Below, piece after piece: positions 1 through 9,075 of a DNA stretch of 64,000 nucleotides. The translations under genes and the position numbers were made by a program. The DNA lies in NCBI GenBank assembly GCA_964627995.1, contig CAZVLN010000005.1, forward strand, positions 1 through 64,000. The letters run 5' to 3'. The DNA is from JAWLFI01 sp964627995. GTDB taxonomy: Bacteria > Bacteroidota > Bacteroidia > Chitinophagales > Saprospiraceae. The notes under the pieces are model-generated. The model worked only from the letters and a program-made list of their open reading frames with translations. It was not told the origin of the DNA and searched no databases. Numbering within the stretch: the first letter of the stretch is position 1; every line of letters begins with the position of its first letter.

Positions 1-18
1 TAAGGAATTTTTAATTTT

Positions 19-140
19 TTGGGCGTACCCCGCGGTTACGCGGGGCGCTACGCTTCAGGCTATCGGTACCCAACCAGTTGGGTACTGGCTCGCAAGCTCG
101 CCACCTTTCACATCGCTTACGCGGCCTGCGCGCACGGCCC
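19..140 (+). repeat. structured GC-rich intergenic repeat, type D (copy D1)
   Basis: The element opens with the head GGGCGTACCCC. Hairpin 1 has 7-bp arms at 28-34 and 39-45 and a GTTA loop. A central block containing CAGGCTATCGG follows. Hairpin 2 (GTACCCAA, loop CCAG, TTGGGTAC) lies at 66-85, and the tail is GC-rich. Head, hairpin, centre, hairpin, tail is the same order as in the other six elements of this window, and hairpin 2 has the same arms as element 21467-21587. The outer limits are approximate. No coding potential is seen. Confidence 0.6.
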
Positions 141-449
141 GTAAAAAACACTTAGTTTGGTGAAAATTTGATGCCCTTCCGTTCATTCGCTAATATTCCG
201 CAAGGCTTTTATATGTGTTGTAAAAAAAGTAATTCCAGGAATAATGGGTGGGGTTTACCTTTTAAACTATTATAAAAGCGATTCGTCGGATATGGTAAGC
301 CTTCAAAATAAGGTGAGAATAATATTGCCTAGATGAAGGAAATTGCAGAAAAGGATTTGAAACCATACAAATAATAGTTTTCCAGAAATAAGACTATCAA
401 CTGTACAGACTTCAATTTTTTCCATTTAAACAATATATCCTACCCCCCC
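141..449. other. AT-rich intergenic stretch, nothing recognised
   Basis: About 300 bases between two structured repeats. All frames are interrupted by stops, and I see no tRNA, hairpin terminator or strong promoter match. It ends in a run of C residues at about 443-451 that abuts the next repeat. Confidence 0.5.
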
Positions 450-574
450 CCGGTGAGGGATAGTAGGGGCCGCACGTCATGCGTGCGGGTGCCGACGATT
501 GCCGAAGGCGATGTCGAGCACGGCACCCCCGCATAGCCCGACCCGGCCCAATAATTTGGGGCGGGGCACCGCCA
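450..574 (-). repeat. structured GC-rich intergenic repeat, type A (copy A1)
   Basis: On the minus strand it begins GGCGGTGCCCC, then an imperfect hairpin, then the centre GGGTCGGGCTATGCGGGGGT. A long imperfect hairpin (arms GTGCC/GGCAC at 489-493 and 522-526) follows, then a perfect 7-bp hairpin CCGCACG/CGTGCGG at 470-488, and the tail CTACTATCCCTCACCGG. The centre, third hairpin and tail are nearly identical to copy A2 at 21467-21587, while the two hairpins between them differ completely. It ends about 100 bp before the thiolase gene. Confidence 0.75.
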
Positions 575-669
575 AATTCCCCTAACAATAAATGGCAATA
601 TCTGAGGTCATCCTACCCTCGTTTTCCCACGTCTTTTCGTTATATTAGCACAAAATCAAAAGTAACATC

Positions 670-1848
670 ATGAAAGAAGTTTATATTGTAAGTGCAGTGC
701 GCACACCTTTGGGCAGTTTTGGAGGCGCATTGAAATCACTGACGGCTGTTCAGCTCGGAAGTCATGCGATAGAAGGGGCACTGAAAAAAGCAAATGTGGC
801 TCCCATTGAGGTCAATGAGGTGTTTATGGGAAACGTGATATCCGCTAATTTGGGACAGGCTCCCGCGCGACAGGCGGCTCTGGGAGCAGGAATCGGTGAC
901 AACGTGCCGTGTACTACCGTAAATAAAGTTTGCTCCTCGGGTATGAAATCCATTATGTTTGGCGCCCAATCTATTATGCTGGGACACGCTGATGTGATCG
1001 TAGCAGGGGGCATGGAAAGCATGTCGAATATCCCTTATTATGTGGATCGCGCACGCTGGGGCTACAAATACGGTAACGGCGCCTTAATTGATGGCCTGGC
1101 CAAAGATGGCCTGACGGATGTTTATGCGGATGTGCCGATGGGGGTTGCTGCAGACGAAACAGCTGCCGAAGAAAACATAAGCCGCGAACAGCAAGATGCT
1201 TTTGCGCAACAATCTTATGAGCGTTCGGCAAAAGCGACTGATGAGGGCTGGCTCGCAGAAGAAATTGTACCCATATCCATCCCACAGCGGAAAGGAGAAC
1301 CGAAGATCATATCTGAGGATGAAGAATTTCGCCGTGTTAAGTTTGAAAAAATCCCGCAGTTACGACCTGTCTTTACAAAGGAAGGTACTGTAACGGCTGC
1401 AAATGCTTCGACCATAAACGATGGTGCCTCAGCACTCATCTTAATGAGTAAGGAAAAAATGGAAACGCTGGGTTTGACACCGGTTGCAAAGATTCTCAGC
1501 TTTGCCGATGCGGCACAGCGACCTATGCGATTTACCACCGCCCCTACCCTGGCGGCGCCTCTAGCTATGGAACGAGCGGGACTTACCCAGGATGATATCG
1601 ATTTTTATGAGGTCAATGAAGCCTTTTCGGTGGTCACGCTAGCCTTTAATAAGAAATTGGGACTATCTGAGGACCAAGTCAATGTCTTCGGTGGTTCGGT
1701 CTCACTAGGTCACCCGCTGGGTGCATCCGGAGCACGCATCGTCAGCACACTGAATAATGTCCTTCACCATAAAGGTGGAAGATATGGTTGCGCTGCTATA
1801 TGCAATGGTGGTGGTGGAGCTAGCGCACTTATCATCGAAAGAGTATAA
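670..1848 (+). CDS. acetyl-CoA C-acetyltransferase (thiolase)
   Basis: A 392-residue thiolase that condenses two acetyl-CoA to acetoacetyl-CoA, or cleaves 3-ketoacyl-CoA in the reverse direction, in the cytoplasm. The catalytic residues are all visible: nucleophile Cys88 in NKVCSSGMKS, His348 in SLGHPLGASGAR, and Cys378 in CNGGGGAS near the C-terminus; NEAF is also present. The length is the family norm. It stands alone between GC-rich repeats, with no beta-oxidation or ketone-body gene beside it, so biosynthetic and degradative roles cannot be told apart. The ATG at 670 has an A-rich leader and no Shine-Dalgarno sequence, as is usual in Bacteroidota. Confidence 0.93.
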   Translation: MKEVYIVSAVRTPLGSFGGALKSLTAVQLGSHAIEGALKKANVAPIEVNEVFMGNVISANLGQAPARQAALGAGIGDNVPCTTVNKVCSSGMKSIMFGAQSIMLGHADVIVAGGMESMSNIPYYVDRARWGYKYGNGALIDGLAKDGLTDVYADVPMGVAADETAAEENISREQQDAFAQQSYERSAKATDEGWLAEEIVPISIPQRKGEPKIISEDEEFRRVKFEKIPQLRPVFTKEGTVTAANASTINDGASALILMSKEKMETLGLTPVAKILSFADAAQRPMRFTTAPTLAAPLAMERAGLTQDDIDFYEVNEAFSVVTLAFNKKLGLSEDQVNVFGGSVSLGHPLGASGARIVSTLNNVLHHKGGRYGCAAICNGGGGASALIIERV

Positions 1849-1868
1849 TATAAGTTTTTAGGTATAGG

Positions 1869-2043
1869 CCGGCTCCCGAGTTCCGCCAAGTGGCGGAACT
1901 CGGGGATCGGGCTATCCGTTTGTAGTACCGGAACTGCTGCCACCGCATCCGTAAGGCTCCGGGGAGCTTCCTGCCGGTCGCTTCCTCGCTCCACGGCTGC
2001 TGGCGGCACCCGCCCGGTCCTATCACTGCTATCCCTGCCGGGA
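1869..2043 (+). repeat. structured GC-rich intergenic repeat, type B (copy B1)
   Basis: It starts CCGGC, followed by a perfect 13-bp hairpin (arms 1875-1887 and 1892-1904, loop AAGT). The centre is CGGGCTATCCGTTTGTAGTA. A variable GC-rich part contains CGCTTCCTCGCTC and GGCTGC, and the tail is CTGCTATCCCTGCCGGG. Centre, inner blocks and tail recur in inverted orientation at 21683-21840. It fills the convergent gap between the thiolase gene and the next minus-strand gene, and might also end transcription there, but no U-tract follows the hairpin. Confidence 0.7.
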
Positions 2044-2113
2044 AAATACCTATGATTTTGATCGATTGGGGAGTTATGACACCCACTCATGAAGAGCCGC
2101 TGAGGTAACTACA

Positions 2114-2761
2114 CTACCCATTATCATGTAATTCTGAAGGGTGCTTACTATTGAATAGTTTCATACTGTACCCAAAAAGCAGCCCCCCCACAGTGCACAT
2201 CATCAAGGTAAAAAGTAAAGAATGGACCGTGATTTCATCCCCATAAAAATAAGGGAAGACGATACCCATCATTACAAACATAATAACGGCCCAACCTAAA
2301 GCTGTCTTAAGCCAATTTTCATTATTAAAAGGGTCAGGAACTTCTTCGGCTTCAATATTTCTAAAGCGCTGCGGCTGCTTCGCCAACCATCTCTCCTTAG
2401 CGCGGTCGATAAACCAAACTCTAATCGGATACGTCAATGCTAATATGACAAAACTTAGGGCATTGGTTAAACAGGGAATAATGTTCCCGCAAGTCGGACA
2501 ATACAAACCAAACCAATTTTTGAAGGCCGTGCCATTTTCCGTAGACCAAGTGCGACTATCGTGCAAGGTTTCACAATGAGGGCAAGGTGTAAATGATCGC
2601 TCGCGCCGAGGTTTGTCCAACGTTTTGTTAACTAATGATACTTTGGGTATCCGCTGTCCAAAAATCAATTCATTGATAGCGAGACCTGGATTAATGATCC
2701 AATGTAAAATCATCCAATGTTTCCAGGTATACACTTTGAATTGTTTTTTATCGATCTGCAT
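2114..2761 (-). CDS. membrane protein with two CxxC zinc-ribbon motifs, function unknown
   Basis: A 215-residue protein that I do not recognise. Cys60-x-x-Cys63 (CPHC) and Cys88-x-x-Cys91 (CPTC) form a likely four-cysteine zinc site. Three hydrophobic segments follow, at about 97-117, 151-172 and 180-200. The N-terminal 35 residues are aromatic-rich and may lie at the membrane surface. The zinc site would sit on one face of the membrane before the first full transmembrane helix. It is transcribed in the same direction as the polysaccharide sugar transferase upstream, but 86 bp separate the two and contain a perfect palindrome, so it may have its own promoter. The gene itself is well supported; function is open. 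Confidence 0.7.
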   Translation of the reverse strand: MQIDKKQFKVYTWKHWMILHWIINPGLAINELIFGQRIPKVSLVNKTLDKPRRERSFTPCPHCETLHDSRTWSTENGTAFKNWFGLYCPTCGNIIPCLTNALSFVILALTYPIRVWFIDRAKERWLAKQPQRFRNIEAEEVPDPFNNENWLKTALGWAVIMFVMMGIVFPYFYGDEITVHSLLFTLMMCTVGGLLFGYSMKLFNSKHPSELHDNG

Positions 2762-2824
2762 TATTTCGAACTTTTATGATTAATATACTTAAAAGTTTGA
2801 ATACTATCAATTCTGGGATTACGC

Positions 2825-2842
2825 TATTGCGAATTCGCAATA
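2825..2842. promoter_or_regulatory. 18-nt perfect palindrome, possible operator
   Basis: The sequence TATTGCGAATTCGCAATA is its own reverse complement. It lies 64 bp upstream of the start at 2761 and just downstream of the sugar transferase stop codon. With no loop it suits a dimeric DNA-binding protein better than an RNA hairpin. No regulator is assigned. Confidence 0.35.
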
Positions 2843-2847
2843 AAAAC

Positions 2848-4287
2848 CTACTTCCCTTTTCCCTGCACGAGGACTAGCGCTGTATAAAACATGATTTTGA
2901 AGTCCAGCGCGAGTGACATATTCTCAATATATAGGATGTCGTACTTCAGTCGCTGGACCATTTGGTCCACATTGGAGGCATAGCCATACTTGACTTGACC
3001 CCACGATGTGATACCGGGCCGAACCTTAAGGAGGTGCTTGTAGTGGGGGGCGCGCTCTTGGATTTGATCGATATAGTATTGACGCTCCGGTCGCGGCCCT
3101 ACGATAGCCATATCGCCGCGCAGTACATTCCAAAACTGGGGAAGTTCATCCAACCGCCACTTCCGCATGGTAGCGCCCCAGGGCGTGCATCTATTGTCGT
3201 CCTCTGATGACAATTGGGGTCCTTGCTTTTCTGCATCGGTGTACATGGACCGAAATTTGATAATGTCAAAGGGCTTCCCATTTTTACCGATTCGCTCTTG
3301 CATATAAAAAACAGGGCCCGATGAGGACCATCGGACGCGCAAAATAATATAGAGCAACAGAGGAGACAGTAAAAGCAAAGCCAGGATGGAAATCAGTATG
3401 TCCAAAATCCGCTTGATGATGCGCTGCCACTTTGGCATCAATCCACGGCGTATTTCTATCAGTGCCGTCCCGTAGACGTGATTCATTTTTACACTTCCCA
3501 GCATGATATCGTACATATCGGGGATCACCTTGACCAATACGCGATCATCGTAATCAAAAAGTTGGTCCAGGATTTTTTTTAGCTTATTGTGATCGGAGGT
3601 TTCAATAGCTATCAGTGCTTCTTCAATATCGTGTTCCTCTATAATCTCAGGTAGATCGGTATAATATCCCAGAACAGGTAAATGCTTTTCCAGGGGTTCT
3701 CGGCCTTCTCCATTTGCATAGACAAAGCCCATGAAATCGTGGCCCGATTTGCTGGTAGATGAGGTAAGCTCCTCATACAATTGGTAAGCATTATCATTCC
3801 CTCCAACGATAATAGTTTTGAAACTTACCTTACCTGCCTTCAATCTCCGGCTTGCCCAGGTCAATAATATCATACGACCCAGGGAGGTGGCTCCAAAATG
3901 TAGGCTCAAATAAATAAAATAGTATTGCAAGTAATCGATGTATCCGGAAGCGAAGCCATAGATATAGAAGACGACAAACAGGACAGTCACTCCCAATATC
4001 GATTCCCAAAATGTCTTGACCAAAACAGACAAGCGCGATAAGCGATAGAGGTCGCGGTAGGTATCATAAATTGCATACAATACCAACCATCCCGCAGGAA
4101 GCAATAGGTTACCATACCAAAAGGAAGTCTCAGACCAGAAAGGGTTCAGCGCCAAATCATCTACAGCCTTTTCTTTGAGCACATAAAAGATACTCCAGGC
4201 GATAGCTGCCGTAAGAATGTCTAACAGCACATAAATGATGATATCTCGACGTCGCTTGCCCGTCATCAAAAATGTATTAATTTGCAA
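2848..4287 (-). CDS. exopolysaccharide polyprenyl-phosphate sugar-1-phosphate transferase (WcaJ/WbaP type)
   Basis: A 479-residue integral membrane enzyme expected to load the first sugar phosphate of a surface polysaccharide repeat unit onto undecaprenyl phosphate. The N-terminal half has hydrophobic helices at about 16-38, 58-76, 96-115 and 120-145, then a Rossmann-like CoA-binding-type region (about 155-280). The C-terminal catalytic domain follows a helix at about 295-318 and carries KFRSM (344-348), DELPQ (380-384), VGPRPE (396-401) and RPGITSWGQ (423-431), all hallmarks of bacterial sugar transferases. Its start overlaps the end of the upstream lipoprotein gene by 22 bp, so the two are probably cotranscribed. 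The sugar specificity (glucose or galactose) cannot be read from sequence. Confidence 0.9.
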   Translation of the reverse strand: MQINTFLMTGKRRRDIIIYVLLDILTAAIAWSIFYVLKEKAVDDLALNPFWSETSFWYGNLLLPAGWLVLYAIYDTYRDLYRLSRLSVLVKTFWESILGVTVLFVVFYIYGFASGYIDYLQYYFIYLSLHFGATSLGRMILLTWASRRLKAGKVSFKTIIVGGNDNAYQLYEELTSSTSKSGHDFMGFVYANGEGREPLEKHLPVLGYYTDLPEIIEEHDIEEALIAIETSDHNKLKKILDQLFDYDDRVLVKVIPDMYDIMLGSVKMNHVYGTALIEIRRGLMPKWQRIIKRILDILISILALLLLSPLLLYIILRVRWSSSGPVFYMQERIGKNGKPFDIIKFRSMYTDAEKQGPQLSSEDDNRCTPWGATMRKWRLDELPQFWNVLRGDMAIVGPRPERQYYIDQIQERAPHYKHLLKVRPGITSWGQVKYGYASNVDQMVQRLKYDILYIENMSLALDFKIMFYTALVLVQGKGK

Positions 4288-5141
4288 TTATCGAATAATG
4301 CAGTTCCACTGTTTCCCGGGTCCCCAAACCGGCCATCTAAATCGATCCGCATAATCATCTGTGCAGCAACTACCTGATCTAAGCGAAACTCTTCCGAAAA
4401 GTTGATATACGCCTTGCGCCACCCTTCTGTAGGAAGTAAAGTCACCTTTAAAAAGTCGACCTGAAGGCCTTGAGCATCTCGACCTATATAACCAATAGTA
4501 GTTGGGACTGTGCAATTGTAATCAAATTCGAAAAACACCTGTGTGCCTCGCTCTAAAAATGGACCGTAAGCGTTTGATGTGCCGACAACGATCACCGGAA
4601 AAGAATCTGTCACTGTAATTTGGCCGGAAAAATTTCCTTCAAAAACATTTTCAGTGGTTCGAACCATTTTTGATTCCTCCTGTCCATCCAGATCAGCTGT
4701 GAATAGGTTTCCATCTTCAAAGTCTTCTATAAATGAGAATTGAGTCCGAGTATCATAACTGGTTTTTGGTTTGTAGTAAATTTCTTCTCCGGCTTGAGCT
4801 GTAAATGAAAAGGTGTCGGTTTCATAAAGAAATAATAGACGAGGTCTTTCACTACTTCCATCCTCTCTAATACCGGGAAATAAAGTGACCCGTCGGTCCC
4901 CTTCTCCAATGATTGGGACGGTGGCCGGAAGTTCGTAAGCACCCAAAAAAGAATTGTTTTCATATACCCAAACGTCCCGGATAAATGAGCTGGCCGATCC
5001 CTGGCTATCGGTTGTCGTAAATTCAAACTCATCAATTTCGAGAAAGGTGGGTATTTCTGCCTCCCACTTGTCTGCGCAAGAGTATAGGCCCAAACCTAAA
5101 ACTACAAAGCACAGGTAAAGCCAATTTTTATTTCCTTTCAT
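4266..5141 (-). CDS. predicted lipoprotein, function unknown
   Basis: A 291-residue secreted protein. The start at 5141 gives the signal sequence MKGNKNWLYL... ending in lipobox LGLYSC, with the lipidated cysteine at residue 22. The longer frame from 5171 would add ten polar residues before it and overlap the preceding gene further. The mature part is beta-rich and hydrophilic, with a segment SFIEDFEDGNLF reminiscent of carbohydrate-binding or jelly-roll folds in Bacteroidota surface lipoproteins; that resemblance is only an impression. It overlaps the dehydrogenase gene upstream (stop at 5128) and the sugar transferase gene downstream, so it probably belongs to an envelope operon. Confidence 0.75.
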   Translation of the reverse strand: MKGNKNWLYLCFVVLGLGLYSCADKWEAEIPTFLEIDEFEFTTTDSQGSASSFIRDVWVYENNSFLGAYELPATVPIIGEGDRRVTLFPGIREDGSSERPRLLFLYETDTFSFTAQAGEEIYYKPKTSYDTRTQFSFIEDFEDGNLFTADLDGQEESKMVRTTENVFEGNFSGQITVTDSFPVIVVGTSNAYGPFLERGTQVFFEFDYNCTVPTTIGYIGRDAQGLQVDFLKVTLLPTEGWRKAYINFSEEFRLDQVVAAQMIMRIDLDGRFGDPGNSGTALFDNCKLIHF

Positions 5142-6117
5142 CTTGTTTGTCGTTCTGCTCAATGATTTCATAGGCCAAAGCTAATGCGGCAGCGCCGTCA
5201 TCAACACTTACGTAAGGTGGAGTTCCGTTCTGAATACTGGCTGCAAATGTCACTAATTCCTGTTTTATCGCATTGACCTCCTCGGGCTGTGGCGTATCAA
5301 TGATAATGTGCTTTGTACCGTTATACGTGTCTAGCGCAAAGGAATGTTGGTTCGTTTCCACCTTTTCTGTTTCCTCAGCTAAACGAACAATCTCAGCACT
5401 TCGGTCTAAAAAGTCCATACTGATATAAGCATTGGATTGGAAAAGCCTCAACTTTCGCATCTGTTTTAAAGAAATCCGACTGGCCGTTAGGTTAGCGACT
5501 GCTCCGTTTTCAAAGGAAATTCGAGCATTACAGATATCGTGGGATTTGCTGACAATAGCGATGCCTTGACTCTGAACATCTTGTACAGGAGAAGGTATGA
5601 GATGAAGAATCATATCCAAATCGTGAATCATCAAGTCCAGTACAACAGATACATCCGTTCCACGGGGGTTGAAAGTCGCTAGTCGATGCCCTTCAATAAA
5701 GCGGGGATTCAATGAAAAATCGTTCAATGATAAGAAAGCCGGATTGAAGCGCTCTACATGACCCACCTGAAGTACGCGTTTATGGGTTTCCACCAACTTT
5801 TTAAGCTTTATCGCTTCCTCTAAGGTGTAAGTCATAGGTTTTTCAACAAAAACATGCTTGTTGAGCTCCAGAGCTTTTTTTGCAGTTTCAAAATGCGTTG
5901 GCGTGGGTGTTACAATATCTACAGCATCGACTTTGCTCAATAAATTATCCGCATTTGAAAAAACGCGTAGTCCATCTGAAGCAATACGCTTTTCAGCTTC
6001 GGGATCCGGATCAAATACGCCAACAAGATTTAAACCGGGAACTTCGCGAATGCATAGGGCATGAATACGTCCCAAGTGTCCGTACCCAAATAGTCCTATA
6101 GAAATTTGTTCTGCCAT
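5128..6117 (-). CDS. Gfo/Idh/MocA-family NAD(P)-dependent dehydrogenase
   Basis: A 329-residue cytoplasmic oxidoreductase. The N-terminal Rossmann fold begins at once with ISIGLFGYGHLGRIHA (glycine motif GYGHLG, 11-16). The family signature EKP is at 92-94 in HVFVEKPMT and supplies the catalytic lysine. The C-terminal half is the alpha/beta substrate-binding domain. I chose the ATG at 6117 because the extra 25 residues of the longer frame precede the nucleotide fold and are not family-like. The neighbours (lipoprotein, sugar transferase) point to a sugar or nucleotide-sugar substrate for surface polysaccharide; the substrate itself is unknown. Confidence 0.85.
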   Translation of the reverse strand: MAEQISIGLFGYGHLGRIHALCIREVPGLNLVGVFDPDPEAEKRIASDGLRVFSNADNLLSKVDAVDIVTPTPTHFETAKKALELNKHVFVEKPMTYTLEEAIKLKKLVETHKRVLQVGHVERFNPAFLSLNDFSLNPRFIEGHRLATFNPRGTDVSVVLDLMIHDLDMILHLIPSPVQDVQSQGIAIVSKSHDICNARISFENGAVANLTASRISLKQMRKLRLFQSNAYISMDFLDRSAEIVRLAEETEKVETNQHSFALDTYNGTKHIIIDTPQPEEVNAIKQELVTFAASIQNGTPPYVSVDDGAAALALAYEIIEQNDKQDERK

Positions 6118-6131
6118 AAGTCGAGATAAAT

Positions 6132-6452
6132 TTATGTAAAAATTAAAATTGCAGCCAAGGTACTTAACGAAACAAATACAATAGCGCCCCACCTCAGACT
6201 TCTCCTTAACTGACCACTAAAACGCTCTATCAAAGGCCGTTCATCTTCATAGCGTGGATAAATATACTGTTCCCGCTTGTCGCGATCAAATAACCAAGCC
6301 CATTCCATCTCAATCCGGCGGCGTTGCATTTCTTTAAACGTTTTAAGAAGCTGAACCCGAAAAATCAGATTCATAAATAGAAAAACAATCGCCAGAATGA
6401 TGGCGAAAGCCACACCCAGGTCTATCCAAAGATTAGAGTCCTTCACCTTCAA
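6132..6452 (-). CDS. small two-helix membrane protein, function unknown
   Basis: A 106-residue protein with hydrophobic helices at about 11-32 and 87-105 enclosing a charged loop of about 55 residues rich in Arg, Glu and Trp. I recognise no family. Its start lies 20 bp inside the end of alaS and its stop is 14 bp before the dehydrogenase start, so it sits in a tight operon and may be translationally coupled to alaS. Confidence 0.65.
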   Translation of the reverse strand: MKVKDSNLWIDLGVAFAIILAIVFLFMNLIFRVQLLKTFKEMQRRRIEMEWAWLFDRDKREQYIYPRYEDERPLIERFSGQLRRSLRWGAIVFVSLSTLAAILIFT

Positions 6453-9075
6453 AAAATTTATGAGCCAATTTTAAAGCCTGCGGCAAGCCTGCCGAGTTTT
6501 TACCCCCTGCACTGGCAAAAAAAGGCTGGCCTCCGCCTCCGCCATTTATCTCCTTTGCCCATCCCCGAATAAGGTGACCGGCGTTCCAGCCTTTCTCATC
6601 TGCCAAATCCTTTTCCATGGCTACAATGAGCTGTGGCTTACCATCAATATCCGCCCCGAGAACAATCACCGGTCGATCAAACTCATCGAGTAATTCATGG
6701 GCTAATTTTTTGAACGTCTTACTATCGGAAATCCGGACCTGCTTAATTAGAAGCTCAAAATCTCCTAAGTTTTTTACATCTCTTACCAACTCTTGTTTTA
6801 TGTTTCCGGCATTTTTCTGTTGCCACTCCTCGACCTGCTGCTGCAATGCCTTATTCTCTTGCTGGAGTGCGTGAACGGCCTGAACGAGATCCTGTGGATT
6901 CTTAAGGGCCTCCCTCACTTCACTTATTATATTTTGCTTTTCCTGCACATAGTTTTCGGCAGCTCTGGCTGTGACTGCTTCTATCCGGCGAATTCCTGCG
7001 GCCACTGAAGTTTCCTGGGTGATAATAAATGGGCCAATAGTACCGGTGCGATCTACATGACAGCCTCCACACAATTCAATGGAGTACCCGGGATCGAAAG
7101 TGATTACACGCACCTCGTCGCCATATTTTTCTCCAAATAACATCATAGCTCCCATCTCTTTCGCTTTATCTATGGGTATGCTGCGCTCCTCTCCCCTTTC
7201 GATATTCGCCCGTATCTTTTCATTTACGAGTTGCTCTATCTGTTTTAGATCAGCTTCGGATATTTTTTCGAAATGACTAAAATCAAACCGTAGATGTGAT
7301 TCACTAACCAAAGATCCTTTTTGCTGCACGTGATTACCTAATATCTCTCGCAAAGCTGCATGAAGCAGATGTGTGGCCGAGTGATTTCGCTCAATATTTT
7401 GCCGGCGTGTTACATCAACTACAGCTTGAACGGAAAGTTCGGGCTTTGCAGGTAGTTGATCCACGCGATGGACGATAAGGTCGTTTTCACGTTGCGTATC
7501 CAAAACTCGAATTTTTTGATCACCAACCATCAGGTGGCCGGTGTCACCGATCTGACCACCACCCTCAGCATAGAAAGGAGTCGTCTTCAAAACTAATTGA
7601 TAAATGTTCTTTCCCTTTTGTTTGATAGACCGATATTTAATAATGGTCGTTTCTTCCACCTGGGTTTGATCATAGCCGATGTAGTTTACTTCCCCTGCAT
7701 CACCGGCAATTAGCTTCCAATCGCCTACCTTTTTGATCGCATCTTTTTTTGATCGACTACGCTGGGCATGTAGGGCTTCTGAAAACCCTTCCATATCAAC
7801 CTCTGCTCCATGCTCAGTGGCGATTAGACGAGTTAAATCAACTGGAAATCCATAAGTATCGTAGAGTTCAAATGCAATATCTCCTGAAATAACATCTCCT
7901 TTACTTAGCTGCATGGATTCAAGTTTCTTTAAACCGGATGCCAGGGTATCCAGAAAACTTGATTCCTCCGTTTCTATAATTTTTCGAATTAGATCTTTTT
8001 GCTTCTTTAATTCCGGAAATTGATTGCCCATTTGATCGATCAATACGGATAAAAGAGCGTGCAAAAGCGGTTTCTTCCAATCGAGAAAAGTATAATAGTA
8101 CCTGACAGCTCGTCGTAAAATACGACGGATGACATATCCGGCACCAGTGTTGGAAGGTAATGCCCCATCGGCAATTCCAAATGCTACTGCTCGCAAATGG
8201 TCTACAACAACACGAAAAGCAATATCGACCTTTTCATCTAGACCATACTGCCCTTTATATTTTTTGCCGGTAAGGGTCTCTAATTGGCGAATGATGGGCA
8301 TGAATAAATCTGAAGCGTAATTTGATTTTTTATTTTGTAGAACCATACATAGGCGTTCCAGCCCCATCCCCGTATCTACATGCTTTTCAGGCAGCAGATG
8401 TAAGGTTTGATCTTCAGATCGGGAATATTGAATAAAGACCAGGTTCCATAACTCAATAACTAGAGGATGATCTTGATTGACCAATTTGGCACCATCCAGC
8501 AGAGCTCTCTCACTATCGGATCGCAAATCAATGTGAATTTCTGAGCAGGGGCCACAAGGGCCGGTTTCTCCCATTTCCCAAAAATTATCTTTCTTCCCGA
8601 AAGGGAGAATACGCTCTTTGGGTAAATATTGAGACCAAATTTTTTCGGCTTCCTTATCTAAGGCTAAATCATCGGAAGTATTGCCTTCAAAAACGGTCGC
8701 ATATAAGCGATCAGGATCAATTTTAAATACATCTATTAATAACTCCCAGGCCCAATCAATGGCTTCTTGTTTAAAGTAATCACCAAATGACCAGTTACCC
8801 AACATTTCAAACATCGTGTGGTGATAACTATCCAAACCCACTTCCTCCAGGTCGTTATGCTTCCCAGAGACCCGCAGACATTTCTGCGTATCAGCAATAC
8901 GGGGTACATCCGGTGTGTGATCACCTAAAAAATAATCTTTGAACTGATTCATCCCAGCGTTGGTAAACATAAGCGTGGGGTCATTCTTTACTACCATAGG
9001 AGCAGAATGGACAATTTTATGCCCCTTTTCCTCAAAAAAGGAGAGGAAATTCTTTCGAATTTTTTTACTATCCAT
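6433..9075 (-). CDS. alaS: alanine--tRNA ligase
   Basis: An 880-residue alanyl-tRNA synthetase of full length. The N-terminal class II catalytic core includes FTNAGMNQFKDYFLG and GETGPCGPCSEIH. The editing domain has the zinc ligands HSATH (about 564-568) and CGGCH (about 668-672). The C-terminal part has a short coiled coil (about 720-750) and the glycine-rich C-Ala end GGGGGQPFFASAGG. The usual editing-site motif is CGGTH; the third residue after the first Cys is Cys here. It is the first gene of the minus-strand run that continues into the small membrane protein and the sugar-related genes, and it diverges from the M23 peptidase gene. Confidence 0.96.
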   Translation of the reverse strand: MDSKKIRKNFLSFFEEKGHKIVHSAPMVVKNDPTLMFTNAGMNQFKDYFLGDHTPDVPRIADTQKCLRVSGKHNDLEEVGLDSYHHTMFEMLGNWSFGDYFKQEAIDWAWELLIDVFKIDPDRLYATVFEGNTSDDLALDKEAEKIWSQYLPKERILPFGKKDNFWEMGETGPCGPCSEIHIDLRSDSERALLDGAKLVNQDHPLVIELWNLVFIQYSRSEDQTLHLLPEKHVDTGMGLERLCMVLQNKKSNYASDLFMPIIRQLETLTGKKYKGQYGLDEKVDIAFRVVVDHLRAVAFGIADGALPSNTGAGYVIRRILRRAVRYYYTFLDWKKPLLHALLSVLIDQMGNQFPELKKQKDLIRKIIETEESSFLDTLASGLKKLESMQLSKGDVISGDIAFELYDTYGFPVDLTRLIATEHGAEVDMEGFSEALHAQRSRSKKDAIKKVGDWKLIAGDAGEVNYIGYDQTQVEETTIIKYRSIKQKGKNIYQLVLKTTPFYAEGGGQIGDTGHLMVGDQKIRVLDTQRENDLIVHRVDQLPAKPELSVQAVVDVTRRQNIERNHSATHLLHAALREILGNHVQQKGSLVSESHLRFDFSHFEKISEADLKQIEQLVNEKIRANIERGEERSIPIDKAKEMGAMMLFGEKYGDEVRVITFDPGYSIELCGGCHVDRTGTIGPFIITQETSVAAGIRRIEAVTARAAENYVQEKQNIISEVREALKNPQDLVQAVHALQQENKALQQQVEEWQQKNAGNIKQELVRDVKNLGDFELLIKQVRISDSKTFKKLAHELLDEFDRPVIVLGADIDGKPQLIVAMEKDLADEKGWNAGHLIRGWAKEINGGGGGQPFFASAGGKNSAGLPQALKLAHKFFEGEGL

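Noticed and set aside
19..574. CRISPR array or integron attC cluster
   Set aside because: Copies are few, far apart, in mixed orientation and of about 120 bp; no regular spacers, cas genes or integrase.
479..673. 64-codon open frame before the thiolase gene
   Set aside because: It runs through structured repeat A1, has Arg/Pro-rich low-complexity composition and resembles no protein.
1764..2090. Minus-strand open frames of 84-108 codons over the thiolase end
   Set aside because: They are explained by repeat B1 and the complement of the thiolase gene.
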